DNA of 64,000 nucleotides from Hydrogenophaga sp. (lineage in GTDB: Bacteria; Pseudomonadota; Gammaproteobacteria; Burkholderiales; Burkholderiaceae_C): assembly GCF_019264445.1 (NCBI RefSeq), contig NZ_JAHVAB010000058.1, positions 1 through 64,000 of the forward strand, written 5' to 3'. A model generated the notes under the pieces. The model ran no database searches. It worked only from the letters and a program-made list of their open reading frames with translations, and was not told the DNA's origin. The position numbers and the translations under genes were made by a program. Below, piece after piece: positions 1-8,515 of the stretch (positions are counted from its first letter, which is position 1; every line of letters starts with the position of its first letter).

Positions 1-838
1 GCTGGCGGACGGCCTGCTCGACCTGGATGTGTTCAAGGCCGCGATCCGCCCGGACACCATCCTGGCTTCGGTCATGTTCGTCAACAACGAAATCGGTGTG
101 ATTCAGGACGTCGCCGCGATCGGTGCGATCTGCCGTGAGAAGGGTGTGATCTTCCACGTCGACGCGGCACAGGCCACCGGGCGTGTCGACATCGACCTGC
201 AGAGCCTGCCGATTGACCTGATGAGCCTGACCAGCCACAAGACCTACGGCCCCAAGGGCATTGGTGCGCTGTATGTGCGCCGCAAACCCCGCATCCGCAT
301 CGAGGCGCAAATGCATGGTGGTGGCCACGAGCGTGGCATGCGTTCGGGCACCTTGCCGACGCACCAGTGTGTGGGCATGGGCGAGGCCTACCGCATCGCC
401 AAGGCCGAAATGCACGAAGAAAACATTCGCATCAAGGCGCTGCACGACCGCATGGTCGCTGGCCTCAAGGACGTGGAAGAGGTGTTCATCAACGGCCACG
501 AATCGCGCCGCGTACCGCACAACCTCAACATGAGCTTCAACTACGTCGAAGGCGAGTCGCTGATCATGGGCATCAAGGGTCTGGCGGTATCTTCCGGTTC
601 GGCCTGCACCTCGGCCAGCCTGGAGCCCAGCTACGTGCTGCGCGCGCTCGGCCGCAGCGACGAGCTCGCGCACAGCAGCCTTCGCATGACGATCGGCCGC
701 TGGACGACCGAAGAAGAAATCGACTACGCGATTGCCACCATCAAGGAAAACGTGGCCAAGCTGCGCGAGTTGTCCCCGCTGTGGGAAATGTTCAAAGACG
801 GTATTGACCTGTCCACCATCCAGTGGTCAGCGCATTGA
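1..838 (+). CDS. iscS: Cysteine desulfurase IscS (5' partial)
   Basis: This is the C-terminal two thirds (about 278 residues, read from base 2) of the PLP enzyme that takes sulfur from cysteine and passes it to IscU as a persulfide. The PLP-lysine motif SHKTYGPKG has its Lys codon at 239-241. The active-site loop [15 protein letters not shown] has the catalytic Cys codon at 605-607. The [13 protein letters not shown] segment is also typical. IscS is usually about 404 residues, so roughly 125 N-terminal residues lie left of the window. It is the first visible gene of the isc operon, 12 nt before iscU. An upstream iscR is expected but cannot be seen. Confidence 0.97.
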   Translation, partial: LADGLLDLDVFKAAIRPDTILASVMFVNNEIGVIQDVAAIGAICREKGVIFHVDAAQATGRVDIDLQSLPIDLMSLTSHKTYGPKGIGALYVRRKPRIRIEAQMHGGGHERGMRSGTLPTHQCVGMGEAYRIAKAEMHEENIRIKALHDRMVAGLKDVEEVFINGHESRRVPHNLNMSFNYVEGESLIMGIKGLAVSSGSACTSASLEPSYVLRALGRSDELAHSSLRMTIGRWTTEEEIDYAIATIKENVAKLRELSPLWEMFKDGIDLSTIQWSAH

Positions 839-850
839 AGGAGAAACACC

Positions 851-1237
851 ATGGCTTATTCAGACAAAGTTGTTGATCACTACGAAAACCCCCGCAACGT
901 GGGCTCTTTTGAAAAGGGTGACGATTCGGTGGGCACCGGCATGGTGGGCGCACCGGCCTGCGGTGACGTGATGAAGCTGCAGATCAAGGTCAACCCGACC
1001 ACCGGCGTAATTGAAGACGCTCGTTTCAAGACCTACGGCTGTGGTTCGGCCATTGCTTCTTCGTCACTCGTGACCGAGTGGGTCAAGGGCAAGACGCTTG
1101 ACCAGGCTGCCGCCCTCAAGAACAGCCAGATCGCCGAAGAGCTGGCGTTGCCGCCCGTGAAGATCCATTGCTCGATCCTGGCCGAAGACGCCATCAAGGC
1201 CGCGGTGGACGACTACCGCAAGAAGCACGTGAACTAA
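851..1237 (+). CDS. iscU: Fe-S cluster assembly scaffold IscU
   Basis: This 128-residue scaffold builds [2Fe-2S] clusters with sulfur from IscS and hands them on with HscA/HscB help. The three conserved cysteines are present: C37 in ACGDVM with D39 beside it, C64 in YGCGSA and C107 in IHCS. The HscA recognition motif LPPVK is at residues 100-104. Length matches the family. A GGAGAAA ribosome site sits just before the ATG. It follows iscS by 12 nt and is separated from iscA by 126 bp that carry a dispersed repeat. Confidence 0.98.
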   Translation: MAYSDKVVDHYENPRNVGSFEKGDDSVGTGMVGAPACGDVMKLQIKVNPTTGVIEDARFKTYGCGSAIASSSLVTEWVKGKTLDQAAALKNSQIAEELALPPVKIHCSILAEDAIKAAVDDYRKKHVN

Positions 1238-1241
1238 GGAT

Positions 1242-1311
1242 CCCTGCGCCGCTTCGCGTCTTCCCCCATGGGGACCACGCCTGCAGCCCGGCAAAGCCGG
1301 TTCTGTGGCGT
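1242..1311. repeat. Dispersed GC-rich intergenic repeat, copy 1
   Basis: The iscU-iscA gap begins with CCCTGCGCCGCTTCGCG, continues with TTCCCCCATGGGGA and then CCCGGCAAAGCCGG. Short inverted repeats run throughout. The same CCCTGCGCCGCT start recurs in two other gaps (20344 and 53010), and a related sequence lies at 51471. Such elements are common between genes of Comamonadaceae. Here it sits inside an operon, so it is transcribed and could fold in the mRNA between iscU and iscA. Confidence 0.7.
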
Positions 1312-1363
1312 GTACTTGAGAAGACATTTCGCCGATGTGGCGCCATGGAGAGAGCAAACAAAG

Positions 1364-1687
1364 ATGGCCATTTCGATTTCTGAAGCCGCTGCCCGGCACG
1401 TCAACCGCTACATCGCCAAGCGCGGCAAGGGCGTGGGTGTGCGCCTGGGTGTGAAGACGACCGGGTGTTCCGGAATGGCCTACAAGCTCGAGTACGCCGA
1501 CGAGATCGCCCCGGAAGACGTGGTGTTCGAAGACAACGGCGTGAAGGTGCTGGTCGACCCCAAGAGCCTGGCCTACATCGACGGCACGCAGCTCGATTTC
1601 GTGCGCGAAGGCCTCAACGAGGGCTTTCGTTTCAACAACCCGAACGAGCGCGACCGCTGTGGCTGTGGCGAGAGCTTTCGCATCTGA
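1364..1687 (+). CDS. iscA: Iron-sulfur cluster carrier IscA
   Basis: This 107-residue A-type carrier inserts Fe-S clusters into target proteins. The cluster ligands are C35 (TTGCSGM) and C99/C101 (DRCGCGESF), the standard C-x63-C-x-C pattern. The open frame extends upstream to 1268, but that part is repeat and spacer sequence. The ATG at 1364 follows a GGAGAG ribosome site and gives exactly the usual 107 residues. It is the third gene of the isc operon and is followed by a terminator-like hairpin before hscB. Confidence 0.97.
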   Translation: MAISISEAAARHVNRYIAKRGKGVGVRLGVKTTGCSGMAYKLEYADEIAPEDVVFEDNGVKVLVDPKSLAYIDGTQLDFVREGLNEGFRFNNPNERDRCGCGESFRI

Positions 1688-1707
1688 TCCCGTGACCTTC
1701 TACCGAG

Positions 1708-1741
1708 GCCGCCCGTGCTGAACAGCGCCGGCGGCTTTTTC
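1708..1741 (+). terminator. Terminator-like hairpin between iscA and hscB
   Basis: GCCGCC at 1708-1713 pairs with GGCGGC at 1730-1735, with an inner GCT/AGC pairing, and is followed directly by TTTTTC. The U-tract ends six bases before the hscB ATG. This is the layout of an intrinsic terminator, but it lies inside an operon, so it may act as a partial terminator or mRNA processing site that lowers hscBA-fdx expression relative to iscSUA. Confidence 0.7.
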
Positions 1742-1746
1742 TTGTC

Positions 1747-2271
1747 ATGAACCTGAACCTGCAATCGAACGACTTCGAGATCTTTGGCCTCGACCCCCGC
1801 TTTGAGCTCGACCGCGCCGCGCTCGATGCCCGGTGGAAGGCGCTGCAGCGCGAAGCGCACCCCGACCGTTTTGCCACCGCCGATGCACAGGCCCAGCGTC
1901 AGGCGATGCAGTGGTCGGTGCGGATCAACGAGGCGTACCAACGCCTGAAGGACCCGCTCAAGCGAGCAGCCTACCTGTGCGAACTCCACGGGGCACCCAT
2001 CCAGGCCGAGGACAACACCGCCATGCCGGCGTCGTTCCTGATGCAGCAGATGCAGTGGCGCGAAGATCTTGACGAAGCCACCCGCCTGGAAGACCTGGAG
2101 CGCATGGCCGACGAGGTGAGCACCGCACGGCGCGCCATGCTGCAAGACCTGCAGACCACTGCCGATGTGCACCACGACTGGTCAGCACTTGCCCAGCAAG
2201 TCAGAGCCCTTATGTTCGTTGAGCGCTTTGCCAGCGATGTGGAGAACCGGATCGATCTGCTGGGACAATAG
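1747..2271 (+). CDS. hscB: Co-chaperone HscB (J-domain protein)
   Basis: This 174-residue J-type co-chaperone delivers IscU to HscA and stimulates its ATPase. The J-domain signature HPD is at residues 38-40, after the helix ALDARWKALQREA. The C-terminal half is the helical IscU-binding domain. The N-terminus MNLNLQSNDFEIFGL matches other HscB proteins, which supports the ATG at 1747. No Shine-Dalgarno sequence is visible because the terminator-like U-tract occupies that position. It lies 59 bp after iscA and 31 bp before hscA. Confidence 0.96.
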   Translation: MNLNLQSNDFEIFGLDPRFELDRAALDARWKALQREAHPDRFATADAQAQRQAMQWSVRINEAYQRLKDPLKRAAYLCELHGAPIQAEDNTAMPASFLMQQMQWREDLDEATRLEDLERMADEVSTARRAMLQDLQTTADVHHDWSALAQQVRALMFVERFASDVENRIDLLGQ

Positions 2272-2302
2272 CCAGTTACGTTTTTGAACCGATCGATCAC
2301 CC

Positions 2303-4174
2303 ATGGCGCTTCTGCAGATTTCCGAACCCGGCCAATCCCTCGACCCGCATCAACGCAGGGTGGCGGTGGGCATTGACCTGGGTACCACGCACTCGCTGGT
2401 GGCTGCGGTGCGCCACGGCGTTGCCGAGTGCCTGCCTGCCGAAGATGGCCGTGTGATCCTGCCCAGTGTGGTGCGCTACCTCGATCCCGCCCAGGGCGGC
2501 TCCGGACGGCAGATCGGCTTTGACGCGCTGGCGGCGCAGGTGCAGGACCCGGCCAACACGGTGAGTTCGGTCAAGCGCCTCATGGGCCGCAGCCGTGCGC
2601 AGGTGGCCGATGTCGACAAGCTTCCTTACAGCGTGGTTGAGCAGGACGGCATGGCGGTGGTGGACACCGTGGCCGGGCGCAAGACGCCCATGGAGGTCAG
2701 CGCCGAGATTCTGGCCACCTTGCGTTTTCGCGCCGAGGACAGTTTCGATGACGACCTCTACGGCGCGGTGATCACCGTGCCGGCTTACTTCGATGACGCG
2801 CAGCGCCAGGCCACCAAAGACGCCGCCCAGCTGGCCGGCATCAACGTGTTGCGACTGATCAATGAGCCCACCGCAGCGGCCATCGCCTATGGCCTGGACA
2901 ACGGGTCCGAGGGTGTCTACGCGATCTACGACCTGGGTGGCGGCACGTTCGACATCTCCATCCTGCGCCTGACGCAAGGGGTGTTCGAAGTGATGGCCAC
3001 GGGTGGCGATTCGGCCCTGGGCGGTGACGACTACGACCAGGCGCTGGCCGCCTGGGCGCTGGCGAAGCACGGCGTGAGCGCTGCGCTCACGGCTTCCGAG
3101 CGCGCGGCGGTGCACGCCGAAGCCCGCCGCGTGAAAGAGGCGCTGTCTTCCGCGACGAGCGAAACCTTTGCGGCAACCGTCGCGGGGCAGCGCATCGAGC
3201 ACAGCGTGACGCCAGCCGATTTCGAAGCCAGCACGGCTGCGCTGACCGCCCGCACCATGACGGCGGTGCGCAAGGTGCTGCGCGATGCGGGCATCACCAA
3301 GGACGAGGTCCAGGGCGTGGTGATGGTGGGCGGCTCCACCCGCATGCCGGTGGTGCGGCGCACCGTGAGCGAGTTCTTTGGTCAGCCTGCGCTGACCAAC
3401 CTCAACCCCGACGAAGTGGTCGCACTGGGTGCGGCCATTCAGGCCAACGCGCTGGCGGGCAACAGCCGCGACGGCGACTTGCTCTTGCTCGACGTGATTC
3501 CGCTGTCGCTCGGCATCGAGACCATGGGCGGCCTGGTGGAGCGCATCGTGCCGCGCAACAGCGCCATTCCCACTGCGCTGGCCCAGGACTTCACCACCTA
3601 CAAAGACGGGCAGACGGCGCTGGCCCTGCACGTGGTGCAAGGCGAACGCGATCTGGTGGCCGACTGCCGCAGCCTGGCGCGCTTCGAGTTGCGCGGCATT
3701 CCGCCCATGGTGGCCGGTGCCGCGCGCATCCGCGTGACCTTCACGGTGGATGCCGACGGCCTGCTGTCGGTGAGTGCGAAAGAGCAGGGCAGTGGCGTGG
3801 AAGCGCGCGTGGACGTGAAGCCCGCCTACGGCCTGAGCGACGAGCAGATCGCGGCCATGCTGCAGGACAGCTTTGCCACCGCACAGCAAGACATCCAGGC
3901 GCGCGCACTCGTTGAAGCGCGCGTGGACGCCGACCGCATGATGGCTGCCACGCGCACCGCACTGGCTGCGGACGCCGACCTGCTGCAGCCCGCCGAGCGC
4001 GAACAGATCGAAGCACTGCTGGCATCGCTGGCAACGACGGCCGCTGGCGACGACGCCAAGGCCATCGAAAACGCCACCAGCGAACTCGCCAAGACCACCG
4101 AACCCTTTGCCGCACTGCGCATGAACCGCGGCATCCAGCAAGCCCTGTCTGGCAAGAAACTCGAAGAAGTCTGA
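2303..4174 (+). CDS. hscA: Fe-S assembly chaperone HscA (Hsp70 family)
   Basis: This 623-residue specialised Hsp70 binds the LPPVK motif of IscU and drives cluster release using ATP. The nucleotide-binding domain opens with [13 protein letters not shown], has the [12 protein letters not shown] phosphate loop and the [10 protein letters not shown] adenosine motif. The substrate-binding domain follows, with the [12 protein letters not shown] hinge. Length matches E. coli HscA (616). It sits between hscB and fdx with 7 nt to fdx, as expected in the isc operon. Confidence 0.98.
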   Translation: MALLQISEPGQSLDPHQRRVAVGIDLGTTHSLVAAVRHGVAECLPAEDGRVILPSVVRYLDPAQGGSGRQIGFDALAAQVQDPANTVSSVKRLMGRSRAQVADVDKLPYSVVEQDGMAVVDTVAGRKTPMEVSAEILATLRFRAEDSFDDDLYGAVITVPAYFDDAQRQATKDAAQLAGINVLRLINEPTAAAIAYGLDNGSEGVYAIYDLGGGTFDISILRLTQGVFEVMATGGDSALGGDDYDQALAAWALAKHGVSAALTASERAAVHAEARRVKEALSSATSETFAATVAGQRIEHSVTPADFEASTAALTARTMTAVRKVLRDAGITKDEVQGVVMVGGSTRMPVVRRTVSEFFGQPALTNLNPDEVVALGAAIQANALAGNSRDGDLLLLDVIPLSLGIETMGGLVERIVPRNSAIPTALAQDFTTYKDGQTALALHVVQGERDLVADCRSLARFELRGIPPMVAGAARIRVTFTVDADGLLSVSAKEQGSGVEARVDVKPAYGLSDEQIAAMLQDSFATAQQDIQARALVEARVDADRMMAATRTALAADADLLQPAEREQIEALLASLATTAAGDDAKAIENATSELAKTTEPFAALRMNRGIQQALSGKKLEEV

Positions 4175-4181
4175 ACCTCCC

Positions 4182-4520
4182 ATGCCCACGATCACGATCC
4201 TGCCCCACCCCGAATACTGCCCACAGGGCGCGAGCATCGCCGCACCCTCTGGCACGTCGATCTGCGAAGCCTTGCTCGACAACAAGATCAACATCGAGCA
4301 CGCCTGCGACATGAGCGCGGCCTGCACGACTTGCCATGTGATCGTGCGCGAAGGCTTCAACAGCCTCAACGAACTCGACGAGACCGAGGAAGACCTGCTG
4401 GACCGCGCGTGGGGCCTGGAGCCCAACTCGCGTCTGTCCTGCCAGGCCCTGCTGGCGCAGGCCGATGTGACGGTGGAGATTCCCAAGTACTCGATCAACC
4501 ACGCCAAGGAAAACCACTGA
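4182..4520 (+). CDS. fdx: Isc-type [2Fe-2S] ferredoxin
   Basis: This 112-residue adrenodoxin-type ferredoxin supplies electrons for cluster assembly on IscU. Cluster ligands are C42, C48 and C51 (ACDMSAACTTC) and C87 (RLSC), the C-x5-C-x2-C...C arrangement of this family. It follows hscA by 7 nt. Its TGA stop overlaps the ATG of dnaQ by one base. The iscX gene that often follows fdx in other isc operons is absent here. Confidence 0.97.
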   Translation: MPTITILPHPEYCPQGASIAAPSGTSICEALLDNKINIEHACDMSAACTTCHVIVREGFNSLNELDETEEDLLDRAWGLEPNSRLSCQALLAQADVTVEIPKYSINHAKENH

Positions 4521-5227
4521 TGCGCCAGATCGTCCTCGACACGGAAACCACCGGCCTGTCCGCAGACAACGGCGATCGCATCATTGAAATCGGCTGCGTG
4601 GAGCTGCTCAACCGCAAGCTGACCGGCAACAACCTGCACTTCTATGTGAACCCCGAGCGCGACAGCCATGAGGACGCGCTAAAGGTGCACGGCATCAGCA
4701 ACGAGTTCCTGCGCGACAAGCCGAAGTTCGCTGCCATTGCCGATGAGCTGCTGGACTACCTGCGCGATGCCGAGGTGATCATCCACAACGCGCCTTTCGA
4801 CATCAGCTTTCTCAACAAGGAAATGGAGCGGCTCGGTCACCCGCCCATCACCACCATCCTGGGCCAGGTGACCGATAGCCTGGTGATGGCCAAGGAAATG
4901 TTCCCCGGCAAGCGCAATGGCCTGGATGCGCTGTGCGACCGCCTGGGCGTGGACAACTCCGGCCGCACACTGCACGGCGCCCTGCTCGACGCCGAGCTGC
5001 TGGCCGACGTGTACATCAACATGACCCGCGGACAGGACGCGCTGCTCATGGACCTGGGCGATGCGCCTGGCGAAGACGGCCAGGTCGAGGTGCTGGACCT
5101 GAGCCGCTTTGACCTGCCCGTGCTGCGCGCCAACGCGTCCGAAGCCCAGGCGCACGACGGTGTGCTGGCGGACCTGGACAAGGCCAGCAAAGGAAAAACC
5201 GTGTGGCGCAAGTTGGAGCCGGCCTGA
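4520..5227 (+). CDS. dnaQ: DNA polymerase III epsilon subunit (3'-5' exonuclease)
   Basis: This is the 235-residue proofreading exonuclease of the replicative polymerase, DEDDh family. Exo I is DTETTG (D7, E9), Exo II is HNAPFD (D94), and Exo III carries H152 and D157 (RTLHGALLDAE). The reading frame is open from 4331, but that part is fdx in another frame. The ATG at 4520 overlaps the fdx stop by one base (TGATG), which suggests translational coupling to the isc operon. Confidence 0.96.
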   Translation: MRQIVLDTETTGLSADNGDRIIEIGCVELLNRKLTGNNLHFYVNPERDSHEDALKVHGISNEFLRDKPKFAAIADELLDYLRDAEVIIHNAPFDISFLNKEMERLGHPPITTILGQVTDSLVMAKEMFPGKRNGLDALCDRLGVDNSGRTLHGALLDAELLADVYINMTRGQDALLMDLGDAPGEDGQVEVLDLSRFDLPVLRANASEAQAHDGVLADLDKASKGKTVWRKLEPA

Positions 5228-5245
5228 AGTCGCTCAAAATCCGGC

Positions 5246-5262
5246 TATAATTCGAGGCTTCC
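5246..5262 (+). promoter_or_regulatory. Putative tRNA-Val promoter (-10 and discriminator)
   Basis: A perfect TATAAT lies at 5246-5251, about 32 bp before the tRNA, followed by TCGAGGCTT. No good -35 is visible at 16-18 bp spacing. The string AATTCGAGGCTT (5249-5260) recurs on the minus strand downstream of a -10-like TAAAAT upstream of efp (55409-55420). Confidence 0.5.
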
Positions 5263-5283
5263 GAGAGATCGGCCAGATCAATC

Positions 5284-5358
5284 GGGCGGTTAGCTCAGTG
5301 GTAGAGCACTGCCTTCACACGGCAGGGGTCGCAGGTTCGAACCCTGCACCGCCCACCA
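5284..5358 (+). tRNA. tRNA-Val (anticodon CAC)
   Basis: A 75-nt cloverleaf can be folded by eye. The acceptor stem GGGCGGT pairs with ACCGCCC. The D arm contains AGCTCAGTGGTAGAGC. The anticodon stem CTGCC/GGCAG encloses the loop TTCACAC with anticodon CAC, which reads GTG. The T arm has GTTCGAACC. The CCA end is encoded. It is followed within 10 nt by a strong terminator. Confidence 0.95.
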
Positions 5359-5365
5359 GACCCAG

Positions 5366-5402
5366 AAAGCCTGCGAGTTCCTTGAACTCGCAGGCTTTTC
5401 TG
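5366..5402 (+). terminator. Intrinsic terminator after tRNA-Val
   Basis: A perfect stem of at least 12 bp pairs GCCTGCGAGTTC with GAACTCGCAGGC around a CTT loop, followed by TTTTC and further T-rich sequence. The A-run before the stem makes it potentially bidirectional. It isolates the tRNA from the downstream HD-GYP gene. Confidence 0.93.
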
Positions 5403-5450
5403 CTTTTATTCTCGGATTTGCCTCCGCGCGCGAGGCGTACATTGGCCGCC

Positions 5451-6653
5451 ATGTACAAGCCGCTTCCCCTGGACGCCATCGCGTTGCAACAGCCGGTGCC
5501 CGTGAACGTGTGGGACCCGAAGGGGGTGTTGTTGCTGCGCAAGGGCGAGCCCATCACCTCGGAGCAGCATCGCGGCCTGCTCATGCTGCATGGGCCGGTG
5601 GTGCTGGAGTCGGACTGGCGTGCCTGGTCGTACAGCTACACCACCGAGCTCGACCGCATGGTGCGCGACGACGCGCCCCTCAAGCGCATTGCCGGCCTGA
5701 CCCATGCCGTGGAAGTGCCCCATGTGGTGGACCGCGACGAAGCGGGGCCGGTCGAGGTGTGGACGGACCTGCACACGTCGCTCAACAGCCTGCTGCAGCA
5801 GGGCTCTGCGGCCGTGCATTTCCACGAGAAGCTTGATCGCCTGGCGGCGCGCGCGCAACGCCTGTGGCGCACGGCACCCGACGACAGCCTGCTGGTGCTG
5901 GTGCAACTGCTCTTTGACGCCCGCATGGGCTACAGCGCGTCGCACGCGCTGCTGTCTGCCGGTTTGTGTGCGCTGGTGTCCCCGTCCACGGGTCTGTCGC
6001 CCGAGGAGCAGGGTTCGCTGTTTCGCGCCGCGCTCACCATGAACATCGGCATGACGCGCACCCACGATGCCATGGCGCGCCAAAGCGGTGCCCTGAACGA
6101 TGCGCAACGCCACACCGTGCGCGAACACCCCTTGCGCAGCGCCACCGTGTTGCGCGAATTGGGCGTGAACGACGCGCTGTGGCTGCAGCTGGTGCAGGAG
6201 CACCACGAGCGGCCCGACGGCAGCGGCTACCCGGCGGGCAAGCCGGTGTCGCTGCTGGCGCAGCGCCTGCTGCAGATGGCCGACGTGTACGTGGCCTGCA
6301 TCAGCCCGCGCCAGGGCCGTGGTGGCTTGCTGTCTCAGCAAGTGGCGCGCGAGCTCTACCTGGGGCCCGATCACCAGCCCGACGCGCTGGGCGCGCTGTT
6401 TGTGAAGCACATTGGTTTTTATCCACCGGGCAGCTATGTGCGCCTGGCCAGTGGCGAGGTGGCGGTGGTGACGCGCCGTGGCACCAAGGCCAATGCACCG
6501 CAGGTGTTTGCCATCGTGGGCCGCCAGGGCATGCCGTTGGGTGAGCCCACCTTGCGCGACACACTGGACGCCGCGCATGAGGTGAAAGCCAGCCTGCCTC
6601 CCGGCGAGGTGCGGGTGGTGGTGAACGTGCCGCGACTGCTGGCGCGTCGCTAG
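5451..6653 (+). CDS. Degenerate HD-GYP domain protein
   Basis: This 400-residue protein has an N-terminal region of about 120 residues resembling the DUF3391-type segment found before HD-GYP domains, then an HD-GYP domain. HD-GYP proteins normally hydrolyse cyclic di-GMP. The GYP part is intact (HHERPDGSGYPAG, residues 251-263), as is H226. The HD dyad of the usual HDIGK is replaced by M197-N198 (TMNIGM), so the metal site is probably incomplete. It may bind c-di-GMP or partner proteins without cleaving it. The ATG at 5451 follows TACATT by 7 nt with no Shine-Dalgarno sequence. It is a single-gene unit convergent with the next gene. Confidence 0.82.
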   Translation: MYKPLPLDAIALQQPVPVNVWDPKGVLLLRKGEPITSEQHRGLLMLHGPVVLESDWRAWSYSYTTELDRMVRDDAPLKRIAGLTHAVEVPHVVDRDEAGPVEVWTDLHTSLNSLLQQGSAAVHFHEKLDRLAARAQRLWRTAPDDSLLVLVQLLFDARMGYSASHALLSAGLCALVSPSTGLSPEEQGSLFRAALTMNIGMTRTHDAMARQSGALNDAQRHTVREHPLRSATVLRELGVNDALWLQLVQEHHERPDGSGYPAGKPVSLLAQRLLQMADVYVACISPRQGRGGLLSQQVARELYLGPDHQPDALGALFVKHIGFYPPGSYVRLASGEVAVVTRRGTKANAPQVFAIVGRQGMPLGEPTLRDTLDAAHEVKASLPPGEVRVVVNVPRLLARR

Positions 6654-6669
6654 GCACGCACGCCGCGCA

Positions 6670-7125
6670 TCAGCGCGGCAGGTACATCGTGGCTTCCACT
6701 TCCACGAGCACATCGTCGCCCGGCAGGAAGCGCGACACCTCCACCACGGTGCTCACCGGGGGCTCGCCCGGAAAGAACACGCCGCGCACGCGGTTGTAGT
6801 ACGCGTAGTGCGGCAGCTGCCGGAAGTACTGCACCAGCTTGACCACATCGGACATCTGGCCGCCGTGCTCTTCGGCCAGCTGGCGGATGCGCTCCAGCAC
6901 AAACCAGCTCTGCGCCACGATGGGCGCCTCGAACGCGTCCACCGACATCTGTCCCGTGACATAGCCCAGTTTGCGCAAGACCGCCAGGGCCTTGGTGGGC
7001 ACATCTTCGTAGGTGTTCACGCCGCGGCGCGTGAGCGGGTCCACCGCCACCACACCGCTCATGAACACGAAATCACCCACGCGCCGTGCGGCGGCGTAAT
7101 GGGCCATGGGTTTGCCGGTGCTCAT
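6670..7125 (-). CDS. RidA/YjgF family protein
   Basis: This 151-residue member of the RidA (YjgF/YER057c/UK114) superfamily belongs to a group that deaminates reactive imines or enamines, or acts as a hydrolase in catabolic clusters (RutC is an example). Family sequence includes VGDFVFMSGVVAVD near the start and TVVEVSRFLPGDDVLVEVEATMYLP at the end (read as two stretches). The chosen ATG follows a GGAG site, and the longer frame upstream has no support. It is the last gene of the minus-strand catabolic unit, 25 nt after the FAD oxidase. A second RidA gene lies at 15382. Confidence 0.85.
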   Translation of the reverse strand: MSTGKPMAHYAAARRVGDFVFMSGVVAVDPLTRRGVNTYEDVPTKALAVLRKLGYVTGQMSVDAFEAPIVAQSWFVLERIRQLAEEHGGQMSDVVKLVQYFRQLPHYAYYNRVRGVFFPGEPPVSTVVEVSRFLPGDDVLVEVEATMYLPR

Positions 7126-7150
7126 GGAGGATCTCCGTGTTGAGGGCTGA

Positions 7151-8500
7151 CTAGCTGGGCAAGCCCCAGGCACGCATTTTCCCTGGGTTGAGCAGGCCTG
7201 CGGGGTCAAAGCGCTGCTTCATGTCGATCACGTTCTGCGGCAGGTCGCCACCGACCTTGCCTTCTTCGATGATGAAGGTGTGCGGGTTGTTCACGCGGAT
7301 GCCGTTGTCGCGGAAGATCTGGATGATCTCGTTGAGCCGCTCCTCGGTGGTGAAGCGCACCAGCGGCAGCGACGTGCAGGTGGTGAAACCGTCCATGCTG
7401 CGCAGGAACTCGACGTGCATGAGCACCTCGTCGCCAAACAGCTCGCGGATGCGGCGCACCTGGTCGAGGTGTTTGCCGGGCGTGAAGGTGGTCTGCAGGT
7501 AGGTCAGGCCCTTGTCCACCTTCAAGGCGTTCAGGGTGGTGTGGTTCCAGCAGTACTCCACCAGTGTGTGGTGCGCGGCCTTGGCTTCTTCCGCCGTCTT
7601 CCTGTAGGTGACTTGCCCGCCGTGTGCGGCAGCCACCTGCAGGGCGGCCGGTTCCGAGAACTCGGCCACCAGCACCAGTGCGGCATGGCAACCCGCGGGC
7701 AGGTGCCCGGCCAGCGCGGTCATGTAGCCCGGGATCGGGTCGGCCAGCACGGCGATGTTTTTCTTCACGATGCCGGGCGCGTGTGCCAGCGCGTTGCCGA
7801 AGTCCAGCGCGCGGTCGGCATCGTTGAAGGTGACGATCATCTCCAGCCAGGGGTGGGCGGGCGCCAATGCCATTTCCACTTCCAGCACGATGCCGTTGGT
7901 GCCCCACAGGTGGTGCATCAGCAGGGCCTCAGGGCCGCGCAGCTCCACCACCTGCGGGTCGGTGCCCACCGTCATGGCGCGGATGCCCAGGATGTTGCCT
8001 GCGGCACCGATGGGACCGTAGTTGATCGAGCCCGCGCCGCCAAAGCCGCCGCTGAACAGGCCGCCGAGCGACGCGCTGCGGAACGTGGACGGAATGCAGC
8101 GCAGCTCCCAGCCCATGGGGCGCGTGGCGTTGTCGAACTCGGCCAGGCGAATGCCCGCCTGCGCGCGGCCCACGCCCGGGCGCGACCACAAAAAGGCGTT
8201 GTAGCCGCTCATGTCCAGGATCACGCCACCATGCAGCGGCGTGGACTGGCCGTAGTTGCCCGTGCCGCTGCCGCGCAGCGTGAGCGGCACACGGTGGCGC
8301 GCGCAGGCCGCGGCCAGGCGGGTGATGTCGTCTTCGGTGCGTGGCTTCACCGCAATGTCGCCGCGCTTGCCGAGCAGCTGGCGCTTGAGCACCGGGCTGA
8401 ACCACGAGAAGTCTTGCGAGAGGCGACCGATCTTCAGCGGGTCGGTGATCCAGTCGAGCTCGGGCAGCTCGTGCTGCAGTTGTTCAATGGGCGTTGTCAT
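7151..8500 (-). CDS. FAD-binding oxidoreductase (GlcD/VAO type)
   Basis: This 449-residue flavoprotein is of the vanillyl-alcohol oxidase/GlcD family, which oxidises hydroxy acids or similar substrates. The FAD-binding PP-loop RGSGTGNYGQSTPLHGG and the downstream SLGGLFSGGFGGAGSINYG are visible. The C-terminal Fe-S cysteine cluster of some relatives is absent. The C-terminal NPGKMRAWG is typical. It lies 15 nt after the ABC permease and before a RidA gene, so it is probably co-transcribed. The substrate is unknown; in this context it may act on a ring-opened intermediate. Confidence 0.85.
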   Translation of the reverse strand: MTTPIEQLQHELPELDWITDPLKIGRLSQDFSWFSPVLKRQLLGKRGDIAVKPRTEDDITRLAAACARHRVPLTLRGSGTGNYGQSTPLHGGVILDMSGYNAFLWSRPGVGRAQAGIRLAEFDNATRPMGWELRCIPSTFRSASLGGLFSGGFGGAGSINYGPIGAAGNILGIRAMTVGTDPQVVELRGPEALLMHHLWGTNGIVLEVEMALAPAHPWLEMIVTFNDADRALDFGNALAHAPGIVKKNIAVLADPIPGYMTALAGHLPAGCHAALVLVAEFSEPAALQVAAAHGGQVTYRKTAEEAKAAHHTLVEYCWNHTTLNALKVDKGLTYLQTTFTPGKHLDQVRRIRELFGDEVLMHVEFLRSMDGFTTCTSLPLVRFTTEERLNEIIQIFRDNGIRVNNPHTFIIEEGKVGGDLPQNVIDMKQRFDPAGLLNPGKMRAWGLPS

Positions 8501-8515
8501 GTGAAGGGCTCCCTG

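Noticed and set aside
2297..4669. 790-codon open frame on the minus strand opposite hscA
   Set aside because: It is antisense to a certain hscA gene, His/Arg/Gly-rich without any family motif, and is the usual by-product of high-GC codon bias.
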